64,000 bases of DNA from Bizionia myxarmorum (GCF_008086205.1 NZ_VSKK01000001.1:1302001-1366000); one strand, 5' to 3'. Shown: positions 1 to 10,700, numbered from the stretch's first letter. Translations and numbers: made by a program. The notes: generated from the sequence alone by a model not told the origin.

Positions 1-319
1 TATATACGTTTGAAGCGTCCATTTGGATTTCCTTCCCCGTTTTATTATTGTAGGAGCGGACTTTGTCAATGGCTGTGTTATAGGCAATTCTATATAGCCA
101 AGTAAATAGTTTAGCTTTTTTAGAATCGTAAGATTTTCCTTTCTTCCAAACTTTAATGAAGGTTTCCTGTAAAGCATCTTGTGCTAAATCCGAATCGGTG
201 AGCACTTTGGATATGACGCCAAAAAGGGCATCACCATAGTTTTCATATAATAATGAAATGGCTCTTTTGTCGCCTTGTTTTAATAAGCCAACTATTTCTT
301 CTTCTATTGGTGTACTCAA
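1..319 (-). CDS. RNA polymerase ECF-type sigma factor, 3' part missing (runs off window)
   Basis: The first 106 codons of a sigma-70 family factor are present; the rest lies beyond position 1. The start appears to be TTG at 319-317, because no ATG occurs in frame before the upstream stop at 338-340. The N-terminus reads STPIEEEIVGLLKQGDK, followed by a region 2 core with DLAQDALQETFIKVWKKGKS and FTWLYRIAYNTAIDKVRS. These match sigma region 2.1-2.4, which contacts core polymerase and the -10 element. Region 4 is off the window. It lies 75 bp downstream of murB in the same direction and has its own -7 box at 372-379, so it is probably a separate unit. Its target regulon cannot be read here. Confidence 0.85.
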   Translation of the reverse strand, partial: MSTPIEEEIVGLLKQGDKRAISLLYENYGDALFGVISKVLTDSDLAQDALQETFIKVWKKGKSYDSKKAKLFTWLYRIAYNTAIDKVRSYNNKTGKEIQMDASNVY

Positions 320-371
320 AATATTAATTAGATGACGTTATAGTTTGTTAGTTTTTGTTAGCAACAAGGGC

Positions 372-379
372 CAAAGTTA
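372..379 (-). promoter_or_regulatory. Bacteroidetes -7 box for the partial sigma factor
   Basis: On the minus strand the bases read TAACTTTG, matching TAnnTTTG. It lies about 50 nt upstream of the TTG start at 319. I do not see a good -33 TTG at the expected distance. Confidence 0.4.
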
Positions 380-394
380 TAGAATTTTAGCCAA

Positions 395-1408
395 TTAAAG
401 GATATTTACCTCGGCTTCAATTTGAATATTAAACAGGCGTTGAATGGTATGCTGAATTAACTCTGAAAGCTTTAAAATATCCGATCCTTTAGCGTTGCCA
501 TAATTAACCAGAACAAGTGCTTGTTTTTTATGAACGCCATAATCACCAAAACGCTTGCCTTTAAATCCGGCTTTTTCAATAAGCCAGCCTGTCGGTACTT
601 TTACTTCTGTTTCCGAAATAACATAACCAGGTACATCAGGAAACTGTGATTTTAGAATACTGTATGCTTCTGAAGAAATAACGGGGTTTTTAAAAAAGCT
701 TCCGCTATTTCCAATTTCTTTGGGATCTGGTAATTTGCTTTGTCTTATAGCAATAACAGCTTTTGAAATATCTTGAATAGTTGGATTCTTAATGCTCATT
801 TCCTCTAATTGATTCGAAATAGCACCGTAATTGGTATGTAATTCGTGATTATTTTTAGTGAGTTGAAACGTGACGCTAAAAATTACATAGTGACCTTTTG
901 CTTCTTGTTTAAAAATAGAATTTCTATAATCGAATTGGCAAGCTGTTTTATCAAAGGTTTTAATAGTTCCGGTGGAAATTTCTAAAGCTTCACAAGACAC
1001 AAAACTATCTTTTAATTCAATGCCATAAGCACCTATATTTTGAATGGGTGCCGTTCCAACATTGCCGGGAATTAGGGATAAGTTTTCTAATCCACCAAAA
1101 TCATGTTCCAAGCACCATAAAACAAATTCATGCCAATTTTCACCAGCATGGGCTTTAATATTTACGGTATTTTCAGTTTCAGAAACAACCGAAATACCTT
1201 TAATATTCAAATGAATAACCAGAGCCTCTAAATTTTTCGTGAGTAGCATATTACTGCCGCCACCTAAAATAAATTTTTCTAAATAGTCTGGTAAAGCCAA
1301 CACCTTTTGTAAAGCTGCTAAACTGCTAACCGAAATAAAATGTTTCGCAGTTGCATCAATACCAAAGGTGTTATATGGTTTTAATGATATGTTTTTTAAG
1401 ATTTGCAC
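395..1408 (-). CDS. murB: UDP-N-acetylmuramate dehydrogenase (UDP-N-acetylenolpyruvoylglucosamine reductase)
   Basis: MurB uses FAD and NADPH to reduce UDP-GlcNAc-enolpyruvate to UDP-MurNAc in the cytoplasm, the second committed step of peptidoglycan synthesis. At 337 residues it has the length of the E. coli-like type I enzyme. The FAD-binding region shows FILGGGSNMLL and LSLIPGNVGTAPIQNIGAYG. The substrate-binding arginine lies in FDYRNSIFK. The proton-donor serine lies in GNSGSFFKNP, and the C-terminus carries the conserved glutamate (IEAEVNIL). The start is GTG at 1408, overlapping the TAG of the upstream aminotransferase by one base (TAGTG), so translation is probably coupled. Confidence 0.95.
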   Translation of the reverse strand: MQILKNISLKPYNTFGIDATAKHFISVSSLAALQKVLALPDYLEKFILGGGSNMLLTKNLEALVIHLNIKGISVVSETENTVNIKAHAGENWHEFVLWCLEHDFGGLENLSLIPGNVGTAPIQNIGAYGIELKDSFVSCEALEISTGTIKTFDKTACQFDYRNSIFKQEAKGHYVIFSVTFQLTKNNHELHTNYGAISNQLEEMSIKNPTIQDISKAVIAIRQSKLPDPKEIGNSGSFFKNPVISSEAYSILKSQFPDVPGYVISETEVKVPTGWLIEKAGFKGKRFGDYGVHKKQALVLVNYGNAKGSDILKLSELIQHTIQRLFNIQIEAEVNIL

Positions 1409-2598
1409 TAATCTTTATACACTTTTAAGGCTTCTTTTAAAATGTGGACCGCTTTTACTAAACTCTCTTTTTGTAAAACATAGGCAATTCTAATTTGGTT
1501 TAATCCTACGCCAGGCGTTGAATAAAAACCAGCAGCTGGAGCAACCATTACTGTTTCACCATCCACATCAAAATCTTCCAATAACCACTGGGCAAAAACA
1601 TCCGAGTTTTTAATAGGTAATTCTACAATACAATAAAATGCGCCTTTTGGTTTGGCAACTTTGACACCTTCAATTTTCTCTAATTCTTGAATTAATATAT
1701 CGCGACGGGCAACATATTCTGTTTTCACATCGTCAAAATAACTTTGAGGCGTTTGCAAAGCAGCTTCACTCGCAATTTGAGCTAAAGTTGGTGGGCTTAA
1801 ACGTGCTTGCGCAAATTTTAAAACCGTAGACATAACCTCTTTATTTTTTGAAACTAAACAACCAATTCTAGCGCCACACATGCTGTAACGTTTAGAGACG
1901 GAATCTATCATAATAGCATGTTCTTCCAAACCTTCTTCCTGCATGATGGAGTAATGCGTGATGCCATCATAGGCGAATTCACGATACACTTCATCAGCAA
2001 TTAGAAATAAATCATGTTTGATAACTATTTCAGCTAACTTTTTAATTTCTTCTCTAGTATATAAATATCCTGTTGGATTTCCTGGGTTGCAAATTAAAAT
2101 TGCTTTCGTTTTAGGCGTAATCAATTTTTCGAATTCTTCAATAGGAGGTAATGCAAAATTGTCCTCAATTTTAGAAATAACTGGCACAATATTTACGCCA
2201 GATGCAGTTGAAAATCCGTTATAATTGGCATAAAATGGTTCTGGGATAATAACTTCATCACCAACATCCATAATACTTCCAAAAGCAAATAATAAGGCCT
2301 CACTACCACCAGTTGTTACAATAATGTCTTCCTTGGTTACGCTAATGTCGTGTTGGCTATAATAATTAGCAATTTTGGCTCTATATTCATCTGAACCTTC
2401 AGATCTAGTATAGGCTAAAATTTCTAATGAATTAATTTTAACGGCATCCAGAGCAATTTCTGGCGTCTTAATGTCAGGTTGTCCAATATTTAAATGGTAA
2501 ACCGTCTTCCCTTTTTTGTAGGCTGCTTCCGCAAATGGAACTAGCTTTCTAATAGGCGATTGTGGCATAGCTGCCCCCTTTTGAGATATTTTTGGCAT
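1408..2598 (-). CDS. pyridoxal phosphate-dependent aminotransferase, class I (aspartate aminotransferase-like)
   Basis: This is a fold-type I aminotransferase of 396 residues. Visible landmarks are the N-terminal HLNIGQPDIKTPE, the cofactor-contact motif ICNPGNPTGYLYTREE, DEVYREF, and the PLP-binding lysine in SVSKRYSMCGARIG. A C-terminal arginine in NQIRIAYV is expected to bind the substrate carboxylate. Flavobacterial relatives are annotated as aspartate or broad-range aminotransferases; the amino-acid substrate cannot be fixed from sequence. The ATG at 2598 gives the usual N-terminus (MPKISQKGAAMPQSPIRKLV). It is the first gene of a two-gene unit with murB, which overlaps its stop codon. 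Confidence 0.9.
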   Translation of the reverse strand: MPKISQKGAAMPQSPIRKLVPFAEAAYKKGKTVYHLNIGQPDIKTPEIALDAVKINSLEILAYTRSEGSDEYRAKIANYYSQHDISVTKEDIIVTTGGSEALLFAFGSIMDVGDEVIIPEPFYANYNGFSTASGVNIVPVISKIEDNFALPPIEEFEKLITPKTKAILICNPGNPTGYLYTREEIKKLAEIVIKHDLFLIADEVYREFAYDGITHYSIMQEEGLEEHAIMIDSVSKRYSMCGARIGCLVSKNKEVMSTVLKFAQARLSPPTLAQIASEAALQTPQSYFDDVKTEYVARRDILIQELEKIEGVKVAKPKGAFYCIVELPIKNSDVFAQWLLEDFDVDGETVMVAPAAGFYSTPGVGLNQIRIAYVLQKESLVKAVHILKEALKVYKD

Positions 2599-2722
2599 GA
2601 GCTTATAGTATTAAAGGCGCGAAGTTCTGAAAATTATATTGATTTCATTGTTAAAAAGACGTTGTAATTATACAATTATCAGGAATTTATTGTAATTTAA
2701 TACGTCTTTGGATGGGTAACAG

Positions 2723-4087
2723 ATGAAACGCTCTAAACTTGTTTTTATTCTTTTAACACTCTTAGTTTGTTTTAATACACAAGCGCAGGAGCAATCGTTT
2801 CAATTTACAAATGGCAAAACTTCCGATAAAATTAATTTTCAGTTAATTAATAATCTCATAATAATTCCTATTGTTATCAATGATATGGAGCTATCATTTA
2901 TTCTGGATAGCGGCGTTACCAAGCCCATTTTATTTGATAACCTGAATGGTTTAGAAGTTTTAAATTCAGAAACAAATGAAATCATATTTTTAAAGGGTTT
3001 GGGAGAGGGTTCTCTTTTAGAAGCCATTAAGTCCAAGAACAACAAAATTACAATAGGGAATGCTGAAAAGCAGCAGCAAACTATTTTTGCCATTTTTAAT
3101 GGTAATTTGGATTATACGCCTAAATTAGGAATCCCTATTCACGGCATTATTGGTCATGATGTGTTTAAGGATTTTGTGGTTGAAATAAACTATCGATCAA
3201 AATATATCAAACTAACTTCACCTGAAAACTACTCCGATAAATTATGCAGAAGCTGTGAAAAATTACCCTTAAGTTTTCATAATTCGAAACCTTATATCTT
3301 GGCTGAAATTACCATGGAAAACAAACAAATTCCTGTAAAAATGTTATTGGATACAGGCGCAAGCGATGCCCTTTGGCTATTTGAAGATGCTTCTCAAGAA
3401 ATTGTTTCAACCGCTAATTATTTTGATGATTTTTTAGGACACGGTTTAAGCGGTAGTCTTTATGGTAAGCGCTCTAAACTGGAATCTTTAACGATAGCGT
3501 CATTTGTTATATATGAATCTTTAGTTGCTTTTCCCACAGGTGAATCAATTGAAACATTAAAAAAAATAAAAGATAGGAACGGCACCATTGGAGCTGAAAT
3601 TTTAAAGCGATTTCACGTTGTATTCAATTATCAAGAATCTTATATTATCCTAAAGAAAAATAGTAATTTTCATGGAGAATTTAGCTACAATAAAAGTGGT
3701 ATTGATATTGAGCATCGTGGTGTTCGAATTGTAAAAAACTATCAATATACTTTAGATAATGGTCGCTTAATTTTTGGTAAAAGCGTAGATATAACCAGAC
3801 ACATTTCGAATAAAAGTTTAGAAGATGATTTTCGTTTAGAAACAGCTCCAGCATTTGAAATTGTTAATCTAAGGCCTAATAGTCCTGCCAAATTAGTGGG
3901 CCTACAATTGGGAGACGTTATTTTGGAAATAAATGGCACGGACGTTAATAAATATAAACTTCAGGAAGTTATTCATTTATTTAAAGGACGTGAAGGAAAA
4001 AAAATAAGTATAAAGATTGAAAGGAACGAAAAAATATTTCTGTACGAATTTCATCTAAAAGATTTACTAAAACAAAAACAGCCTTGA
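2723..4087 (+). CDS. secreted retropepsin-like aspartyl protease with C-terminal PDZ domain
   Basis: The 454-residue protein starts with a signal peptide ending near TQAQ, so it is exported. Two aspartyl-protease half-domains follow. The first has LSFILDSGVTKPILF (DSG rather than the common DTG, near residue 60). The second has VKMLLDTGASDALWLF (near residue 210). A PDZ domain occupies roughly residues 370-450, with IVNLRPNSPAKLVG and LQLGDVILEINGTDV. The architecture fits the Bacteroidetes family of periplasmic aspartyl protease-PDZ proteins, whose substrates are unknown. It is transcribed alone and ends in a bidirectional terminator shared with the convergent DUF1573 gene. Confidence 0.8.
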   Translation: MKRSKLVFILLTLLVCFNTQAQEQSFQFTNGKTSDKINFQLINNLIIIPIVINDMELSFILDSGVTKPILFDNLNGLEVLNSETNEIIFLKGLGEGSLLEAIKSKNNKITIGNAEKQQQTIFAIFNGNLDYTPKLGIPIHGIIGHDVFKDFVVEINYRSKYIKLTSPENYSDKLCRSCEKLPLSFHNSKPYILAEITMENKQIPVKMLLDTGASDALWLFEDASQEIVSTANYFDDFLGHGLSGSLYGKRSKLESLTIASFVIYESLVAFPTGESIETLKKIKDRNGTIGAEILKRFHVVFNYQESYIILKKNSNFHGEFSYNKSGIDIEHRGVRIVKNYQYTLDNGRLIFGKSVDITRHISNKSLEDDFRLETAPAFEIVNLRPNSPAKLVGLQLGDVILEINGTDVNKYKLQEVIHLFKGREGKKISIKIERNEKIFLYEFHLKDLLKQKQP

Positions 4088-4105
4088 TTTCTCAAGGCTT
4101 GTTTG
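4081..4105. terminator. bidirectional intrinsic terminator
   Basis: The stem GCCTTGA (4081-4087) pairs with TCAAGGC (4092-4098) around a TTTC loop. It is flanked by AACAAAAACA on the left and TTGTTTGTTT on the right. The left arm overlaps the stop codon of the PDZ protease. It separates two convergent genes. Confidence 0.75.
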
Positions 4106-4128
4106 TTTATAAATGATTGAATCGCATA

Positions 4129-4554
4129 TTATTGATTCATAACACTTGTAGTTTTCTTCTCTAAAACGCTAGATTTTGAAGGATCAATTACATCACCTTT
4201 AATTTTTAACGCAACAGTTGGCGTATCTGCATTGGAAAGAACTGTAATAGTTTTACGAATAGGCATAACGCGGTTCGTATCATATTTTACAGAAATCTCA
4301 CCTTTTGCTCCTGGAGCAATAGGACCTTCTGGTTTTTTTGGAACCGTACAGCCACAGCTCGACTTTACATCTGAAATAATTAGAGGTGCATCACCTGTGT
4401 TTGTAAACTCAAAAACACGAACACCATCAGCGCCTTTTTCTATAACGCCATAGTCGATTGTTGTTTCTTTAAATTCGATTTTTGCAACTTTTTCTTGGGC
4501 ATTTACCGCAAAGCTGATAAGCCCAACAAATAGAATTGTAATTAAATTTTTCAT
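4129..4554 (-). CDS. DUF1573 domain secreted protein
   Basis: This 141-residue protein has an N-terminal signal peptide (MKNLITILFVGLISFAVNAQ). It continues with the DUF1573 pattern: FKETTIDYGVIEKG, VFEFTNTGDAPLIISDV, the cysteine pair in KSSCGCTVPKKP, and IAPGAKGEISVKYDT. The fold is an Ig-like/ASPM-SPD-2-Hydin type beta sandwich and is very common in Bacteroidetes; no biochemical function is established. It is a single-gene unit with a TAnnTTTG box about 50 nt upstream, convergent with the PDZ protease gene. Confidence 0.85.
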   Translation of the reverse strand: MKNLITILFVGLISFAVNAQEKVAKIEFKETTIDYGVIEKGADGVRVFEFTNTGDAPLIISDVKSSCGCTVPKKPEGPIAPGAKGEISVKYDTNRVMPIRKTITVLSNADTPTVALKIKGDVIDPSKSSVLEKKTTSVMNQ

Positions 4555-4605
4555 AATTTATATGTTTAATATGGTTGTAAACTTACTCACTTTTTCAATA
4601 TTATA

Positions 4606-4613
4606 CAAAATTA
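4606..4613 (-). promoter_or_regulatory. -7 box for the DUF1573 gene
   Basis: The minus strand reads TAATTTTG, matching TAnnTTTG, 51 nt upstream of the ATG at 4554. No convincing -33 element was found. Confidence 0.35.
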
Positions 4614-4702
4614 TTAGATGTATAACAGCGATTTTTATATGTTAAACTTAAAATGTTCTACATTATCACGCCTTATAATTTTAATGAAAAAAGAAATATA
4701 AG

Positions 4703-4710
4703 TACTTTTG
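4703..4710 (+). promoter_or_regulatory. -7 box for valS
   Basis: TACTTTTG matches TAnnTTTG. Transcription would start near 4716, giving a leader of about 25 nt to the ATG at 4741. Because an in-frame TTG at 4708 lies inside this box, the box argues for the ATG at 4741 as the true valS start. Confidence 0.5.
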
Positions 4711-4740
4711 TATGTTATATTTCAAAAACTATTCCAAAGT

Positions 4741-7377
4741 ATGCAAATTCCATCAAAATATGATGCAAGTCAAGTAGAAAGTAAATGGTATGATTACTGG
4801 ATGAAACATAATTATTTTCATTCCAAGCCCGATCATAGAGAACCATATACTATTGTAATACCGCCGCCTAACGTAACTGGCGTGCTCCATATGGGTCATA
4901 TGCTTAACAATACCATTCAAGATGTATTGATTCGTCGAGCGCGTTTACAAGGAAAAAATGCCTGTTGGGTTCCGGGAACGGATCATGCGTCAATTGCAAC
5001 AGAGGCAAAAGTAGTGGCTAAATTAAAGGAACAAGGAATTGATAAAAATGACCTGACACGTGATGAGTTTTTAGCACATGCCTGGGATTGGACTCATGAA
5101 TATGGAGGCGTAATTTTAGAACAGCTTAAAAAATTAGGCTGCTCATGTGATTGGGATAGAACCAAATTTACCATGGATGACGATATGTCTGAATCGGTAA
5201 TTAAAGTTTTTGTAGATTTATATAACAAAGGTTTAATTTATCGTGGTTTTCGCATGGTCAACTGGGATCCTGAAGCAAAGACAACCTTGTCTGACGAGGA
5301 AGTTATACATGTTGAACAACAAGGAAACTTATATTATCTAGAATATAAAATAGAAGGAAGTGATGAAACGTTAACCATTGCAACCACACGTCCTGAAACT
5401 ATTTTTGGTGATACTGCTATTTGTATCAACCCAAATGATGAACGTTTTACGCATTTAAAAGGTAAGAAAGCTATTGTGCCAATTTGCAATCGCGTTATTC
5501 CTATTATTGAGGATGAGTACGTAGATGTTGAATTTGGAACAGGCTGTTTAAAAGTAACACCGGCTCATGATGAAAACGATAAGAATTTAGGAGATAAACA
5601 TAGTTTAGAAGTCATTGATATTTTTAATGATGATGCGTCGTTGAATAGCTTCGGATTGCATTATGAAGGAAAAGATCGTTTTGTGGTTCGAAAAGAAATT
5701 GTAAAAGAACTGACAGAAAGTAATACCTTAATCAAGACCGAACAACATTTAAATAAGGTTGGAACTTCGGAACGCACCAAAGCCGTCATTGAACCAAGAC
5801 TATCGGATCAGTGGTTTCTAAAAATGGAAGATTTAGTTAAACCAGCTATTGAGGCTGTTTTAGGTGAAGATGCTGAAATAAAACTATTTCCTAAAAAGTT
5901 TGAAAACACCTACAGACATTGGATGGAGAATATTCGTGATTGGAATATTTCTAGACAATTATTATGGGGACAGCAAATTCCAGCATATTTCTACGGCGAC
6001 GGAAAAGAAGATTTTGTAGTAGCAGAAACTAGTGAATTAGCTTTAGAAAAAGCCAAAGAAAAAACCAATAACCAACAATTAACAGCCAACGATTTACGTC
6101 AAGATAAGGATGCTTTAGATACGTGGTTCTCATCTTGGTTATGGCCAATGAGTGTTTTTGATGGCATTAGAAATCCTGAAAACGAGGAAATAAAATACTA
6201 TTATCCTACCAACGATTTAGTAACAGGTCCAGATATTCTTTTCTTTTGGGTAGCCCGTATGATTATTGCTGGGTACGAATATAAAGGAGAAAAACCTTTC
6301 AACAATGTTTATTTAACGGGATTAGTTCGTGATAAAGAACGCCGGAAAATGAGTAAATCGTTAGGGAATTCACCAGATGCCTTAAAATTGATTGAAGATT
6401 ATGGTGCTGATGGTGTGCGTGTTGGTTTATTATTAAGTTCAGCCGCCGGAAACGATTTAATGTTTGATGAAGCACTTTGTCAACAAGGAAAAGGTTTTGC
6501 TAATAAAATATGGAATGCCTTCCGTTTAATAAAAGGCTGGGAAGTAAGCGAAACTATTGAACAACCCGAATCTAGCAAGATTGCTTTACAATGGTTTGAT
6601 GCTAAATTTCAAGAAACATTAGTCGAAATTGAAGATCATTTCAGTAAATACCGATTATCTGATGCCTTAATGGCAACGTACAAACTTATTTGGGACGATT
6701 TTGCATCTTGGTTATTGGAAATTGTAAAACCAGCTTACCAACAACCTATAGATGCTAAAACGCTTCAAGAGGTTATAGATCAGTTTGAAAATATTTTAAA
6801 AATACTACATCCATTTATGCCATTCTTGACTGAAGAAATCTGGCAATTCATGGAAGAACGTAAACCAGAGAATGCTTTAATTGTAACCGCTTGGCCAAAG
6901 CAAAAAGCAGTAAATTCTGAAGTAATTTCTGAATTTGCTTTTATGCAGGATGTGGTTTCAGGTATTCGTCATATTCGTAAGGATAAAAATATTCCTTTTA
7001 AAGATGCTGTTGGTTTTTCCGTAATTAATAATGATGCGGTTTCTAAATCTTTAGATTCCGTTATTATAAAATTAGGAAATTTAGAAGCCATAGAATATGT
7101 GGCTGGGGCCGTTGATGGTGCCTTAACCTTTCGCGTTAAGTCCAATGAGTATTTTATTCCAATAGCTGGCGCCATTAATGTGGAAGAGGAAATTATTAAA
7201 CTTGAGGAAGAATTAAAATACACCGAAGGTTTTTTAAAATCCGTTCAGAAAAAATTATCCAATGAGCGTTTTGTAGCTGGAGCTCCAGAACAAGTAATTA
7301 CCAACGAACGTAACAAAGAGGCAGATGCTTTAGCTAAAATTGAGACTTTAAAAAGTAGTTTAGCGAGCCTGAAATAA
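4741..7377 (+). CDS. valS: valine--tRNA ligase
   Basis: This class I aminoacyl-tRNA synthetase charges tRNA-Val and edits mischarged threonine. With the ATG at 4741 it is 878 residues and begins [20 protein letters not shown], the usual flavobacterial start; an upstream TTG at 4708 would add 11 residues but falls inside the promoter box. The HIGH-type motif is in [12 protein letters not shown], the KMSKS motif in [12 protein letters not shown], and the editing domain contains [12 protein letters not shown]. The valine-specific zinc-free core and anticodon domain follow. The C-terminal 65 residues ([20 protein letters not shown] and on) form the coiled-coil tRNA arm typical of ValRS and absent from IleRS. 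Confidence 0.97.
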   Translation: MQIPSKYDASQVESKWYDYWMKHNYFHSKPDHREPYTIVIPPPNVTGVLHMGHMLNNTIQDVLIRRARLQGKNACWVPGTDHASIATEAKVVAKLKEQGIDKNDLTRDEFLAHAWDWTHEYGGVILEQLKKLGCSCDWDRTKFTMDDDMSESVIKVFVDLYNKGLIYRGFRMVNWDPEAKTTLSDEEVIHVEQQGNLYYLEYKIEGSDETLTIATTRPETIFGDTAICINPNDERFTHLKGKKAIVPICNRVIPIIEDEYVDVEFGTGCLKVTPAHDENDKNLGDKHSLEVIDIFNDDASLNSFGLHYEGKDRFVVRKEIVKELTESNTLIKTEQHLNKVGTSERTKAVIEPRLSDQWFLKMEDLVKPAIEAVLGEDAEIKLFPKKFENTYRHWMENIRDWNISRQLLWGQQIPAYFYGDGKEDFVVAETSELALEKAKEKTNNQQLTANDLRQDKDALDTWFSSWLWPMSVFDGIRNPENEEIKYYYPTNDLVTGPDILFFWVARMIIAGYEYKGEKPFNNVYLTGLVRDKERRKMSKSLGNSPDALKLIEDYGADGVRVGLLLSSAAGNDLMFDEALCQQGKGFANKIWNAFRLIKGWEVSETIEQPESSKIALQWFDAKFQETLVEIEDHFSKYRLSDALMATYKLIWDDFASWLLEIVKPAYQQPIDAKTLQEVIDQFENILKILHPFMPFLTEEIWQFMEERKPENALIVTAWPKQKAVNSEVISEFAFMQDVVSGIRHIRKDKNIPFKDAVGFSVINNDAVSKSLDSVIIKLGNLEAIEYVAGAVDGALTFRVKSNEYFIPIAGAINVEEEIIKLEEELKYTEGFLKSVQKKLSNERFVAGAPEQVITNERNKEADALAKIETLKSSLASLK

Positions 7378-7402
7378 AATCTTTATAAGTATAAATCTGG
7401 AT

Positions 7403-7422
7403 AAACGCCTTTCTGCGTTTTT
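7403..7422 (+). terminator. short intrinsic terminator after valS
   Basis: AAACGC (7403-7408) pairs with GCGTTT (7415-7420) around CTTTCT, followed by TT. It lies 26 bp after the valS stop. The stem is only 6 bp, so it is weaker than the hairpin that follows. Confidence 0.5.
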
Positions 7423-7452
7423 ATGTAGTATTATTTTGAGCAGTTTACAATA

Positions 7453-7504
7453 AGCAATAGTAGATTTTTATCGAAAGATTAAGAATTTACTATTGCTTTT
7501 TTTA
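7453..7504 (+). terminator. long-stem intrinsic terminator after valS
   Basis: The left arm 7453-7469 begins AGCAATAGTA and the right arm 7481-7497 ends TACTATTGCT. Of 17 positions, 15 pair as Watson-Crick by hand, with an 11-nt loop, and a run of T follows at 7498-7504. It is a second, stronger stop signal about 75 bp after valS. Confidence 0.7.
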
Positions 7505-7750
7505 TGCTGAAACGCGTCACTTTAAAAATTGTGGTTGGAAAGTATTTATGTTGTAAAGTTCAAATAGAAAAGGCTAAACCATAATCCTTTATTTTTTGAC
7601 GTAAGGACTTGAATCCATTGATATTTTATGAGTATCTAGAATTTAACCTCATTTTTCAACATATATTTCAAATTTGTGCTATACATAACGTTGTTTTCTG
7701 CGCTTCAGCTAAATTCCTACAAAAGCTATTTTTAAATGTTAGTTTATAGG
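7505..7750. other. AT-rich intergenic stretch without recognised gene
   Basis: I see no open reading frame, tRNA or clear repeat between the valS terminators and the promoter box at 7751. The sequence is AT-rich and unstructured by eye. Confidence 0.5.
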
Positions 7751-7758
7751 TATTTTTG
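7751..7758 (+). promoter_or_regulatory. -7 box for the T9SS type A surface protein
   Basis: TATTTTTG matches TAnnTTTG and lies 25 nt before the ATG at 7784. No clear -33 TTG was seen. Confidence 0.45.
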
Positions 7759-7783
7759 CACATAAAATTTACCCAAATTTAAC

Positions 7784-10700
7784 ATGACAAAACACCTACA
7801 AACATTATTAATTTTTGCAATTTATTTTTTTATCTACCCAATTTTTGCGCAAACTGGCCCAGGAGGCGTTGGAAACAGCTCTACAAATGGTTTATGGTTA
7901 AAAGCAGACGACTTAAATTTAGTTGATGGACAAGGAGTTGCTATCTGGCAAGATGCCTCTGGAAATGAGAATCATGCTAACCAAACAGTATCGGAACAAT
8001 CACCTAAATTTATCAGCGAATCTTCTTTCAATAATTATCCTTCTATAGATTTTGATGGAAGTAACGATTGGTTGCGCGTAAAAGATGCTAATATTTTAGA
8101 CGGGACTACTTCCATAAATTATTTTACTGTAGTTAAACCCAAAGGACTTGCTAAAACTCAAGTAGTGCAAGCCATGGTATCTAAAAGAAACGGTTATAAC
8201 ACTTCAAATAATCAATTTGCTTATACTTTTTTCTTTTATAATAACAAGCTAACAAATGACATCACGGACGCAAATGATCGCTATGACTCAAACTATGTTT
8301 TCTCCAACGATACTACTTATGTATTAAGTTTTGATTTTGACGGTTCATTACCTGAAGTTTCTAGAAGTTCTATGTCTCGTAATGGAATCCTCTTAAGAAC
8401 AGCTAGAGAAACCTCGGAAAGTGTTCTTGCTTCTACGGCACCTTTAACTATTGGCCAGTTAAATGTTGGTGATGGAAGACATGCTACAGAAGAACTTGCC
8501 GAGATTATTCATTTTAATTATAAATTAAACATAGCAGAAAGAACCATTGTACACAACTATTTATCAGCTAAATACAATACACCGTTAACTTTAAATAATT
8601 TTTATACTCAAGATGAAATTGTCCAGGGCAATTTTGATCACCATGTTGCGGGTATAGCAAGAGTTTCTGATGCCGCACATTTAGATTCTCAAGGCAGTGG
8701 TATTTTACGCGTTAATAATCCACTTAATCTAGGCGATACCAATGATAAATATTTTTTCTGGGGGCAAAATATAATGAGTTCTATTTATGATTTTAATACT
8801 GAAATCCAGGCCCAAGATGGTGCAGGAATCTTACAAAATCATCAACATCTAAATGTTATTTGGCGTGTTAGTAAAAGTGAAGATCATAAAGATTTTCAAG
8901 CCGTAGATATGTCATTCGAAATATCAAGCTTTCCTGAAATAATAGGTTGTTATTCATTAGAACTTGTAATAGGTGCCGATACTTTTGATTATTCTACGGG
9001 AACTACTAATCAATACATTGATCTTTTTGAAATTCCGCAACAAATTTATCAATTAAATGTTTCAGGTGGAATAGCTTCAGCAAGCGGTGTAACTATGAAT
9101 GACGGCAGTCATTTTACATTACGCTATCGTAAAAATGAGAAAATCGTATGGAATGGCACAAATTTCACCAATGCTTCGGGAGTTGTAGGTGCGCCATCTG
9201 TTTCAGACTCGAATAAATCATTAGTGATTTTAGAAAACACTGCAGTAACCTTGAACGAAAATGCATTTGTATGTGAAATAGAAGTTCAAACTGGAGCAAC
9301 TTTAAATATTGCGGATGGTTTAGAGCTTACTGTTCAAAATAGAATAGTAAATAATGGTACAATTGATTTATTGGGAGAGGCTCAGCTTATTCAAAACCAT
9401 AAAGGAGCCAATATAAATTCAGGATCTGGAAAGTTAAAAATAAGACAACAGGGTACAACCAATTTACATAATTATAATTATTGGAGTTCGCCTGTAAGTA
9501 CGGACGGTTTTTGGCAAATTGGTTTTTTAAAACAAGAAAATAGTAACGTTTTATTTAGTCCCGCTCAATCACAAATTCCAACTAGCAATCCCGTTACTTT
9601 AAGTAGTCGTTGGTTATATAAATATAACGCATCTGTAACATTAGCTAATGGTATTATGGGCTGGGCTCGGATAAATACAACCACTAACATTGAGCCTGGA
9701 ATTGGCTACACATTAAAAGGATCGGGTTCAGCCCCTAGCTTAACAGAGGAGGAATATGTGTTTTCTGGTACAGCAAACAGTGGTGATTATTCCTATATAG
9801 CCACCTCAGGTAATGATTTTCTAATTGGAAATCCTTATCCTTCAGCTCTTAATGCTAATAAATTCATTCAAGATAATCTGGATGTTACAACTGGAACTTT
9901 GTATTTCTATGAACAATTTCAAACCAATAACACCCATATTTTAAGAGATTACCAAGGAGGTTACGCTACTTTAAATTTATTAGGCAGCGTTCCAGCTGCT
10001 ACAGAAGCTACATCAGGATTAGGTTCAGAAGGTTCAAGTACCAAAGGAGCTCCAACCAATAATATAGCTGTAGGTCAAGGGTTTTTTGTTAGCATTATTC
10101 AAAATAGTGATATTCGATTTAATAACACGCAACGTGTATTTGCCAAAGAATCAATGGATCAGTCTATTTTCTTCAGAGATGGTAACGTGAACAGTGAAAC
10201 CGATAGCAGAACTAAATTTTGGTTAAGTTTTGCGGACTCATCGGGACGTATGAGAGAAATAGCTCTAGGTTATGACGAAAATGCTTCCGAAGGCTTTGAC
10301 AAAGGTTATGACGCTATTGATTTAAGTGATTATCCAGATAGCATGTTGTGGGATGCAGCAGATAATTTATTAGTTATTCAAGGATTACAACAGCTTAATG
10401 TGGAAGATGATATTGCCTTATCGATAAAGATTTCAACTTCTGGAACTTATATTATTGGATTGAACAGGACTTTAAATTTCCCAGAAGACACCGCTATTTA
10501 TTTAAAAGATAATCAGACGAATAGATTTTATGATTTAAAAGCAGGTGATGCAAGTATTGCTTTTCAAGCTGGAACTTATAATAATCAATATTCTATTGTA
10601 TATCAACAAGCAACATTGGGTGTTGATGACTTCGAAAATTATCAATCGGTAAAAGTGCTATTTGATAAGAACACCGAAACGCTTCAATTGTTGGGTTTAG

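Noticed and set aside
4708-4740. An upstream TTG start for valS, 11 codons before the ATG.
   Set aside because: The TTG lies inside the -7 box TACTTTTG, and the conserved protein start MQIPSKYD begins at 4741.
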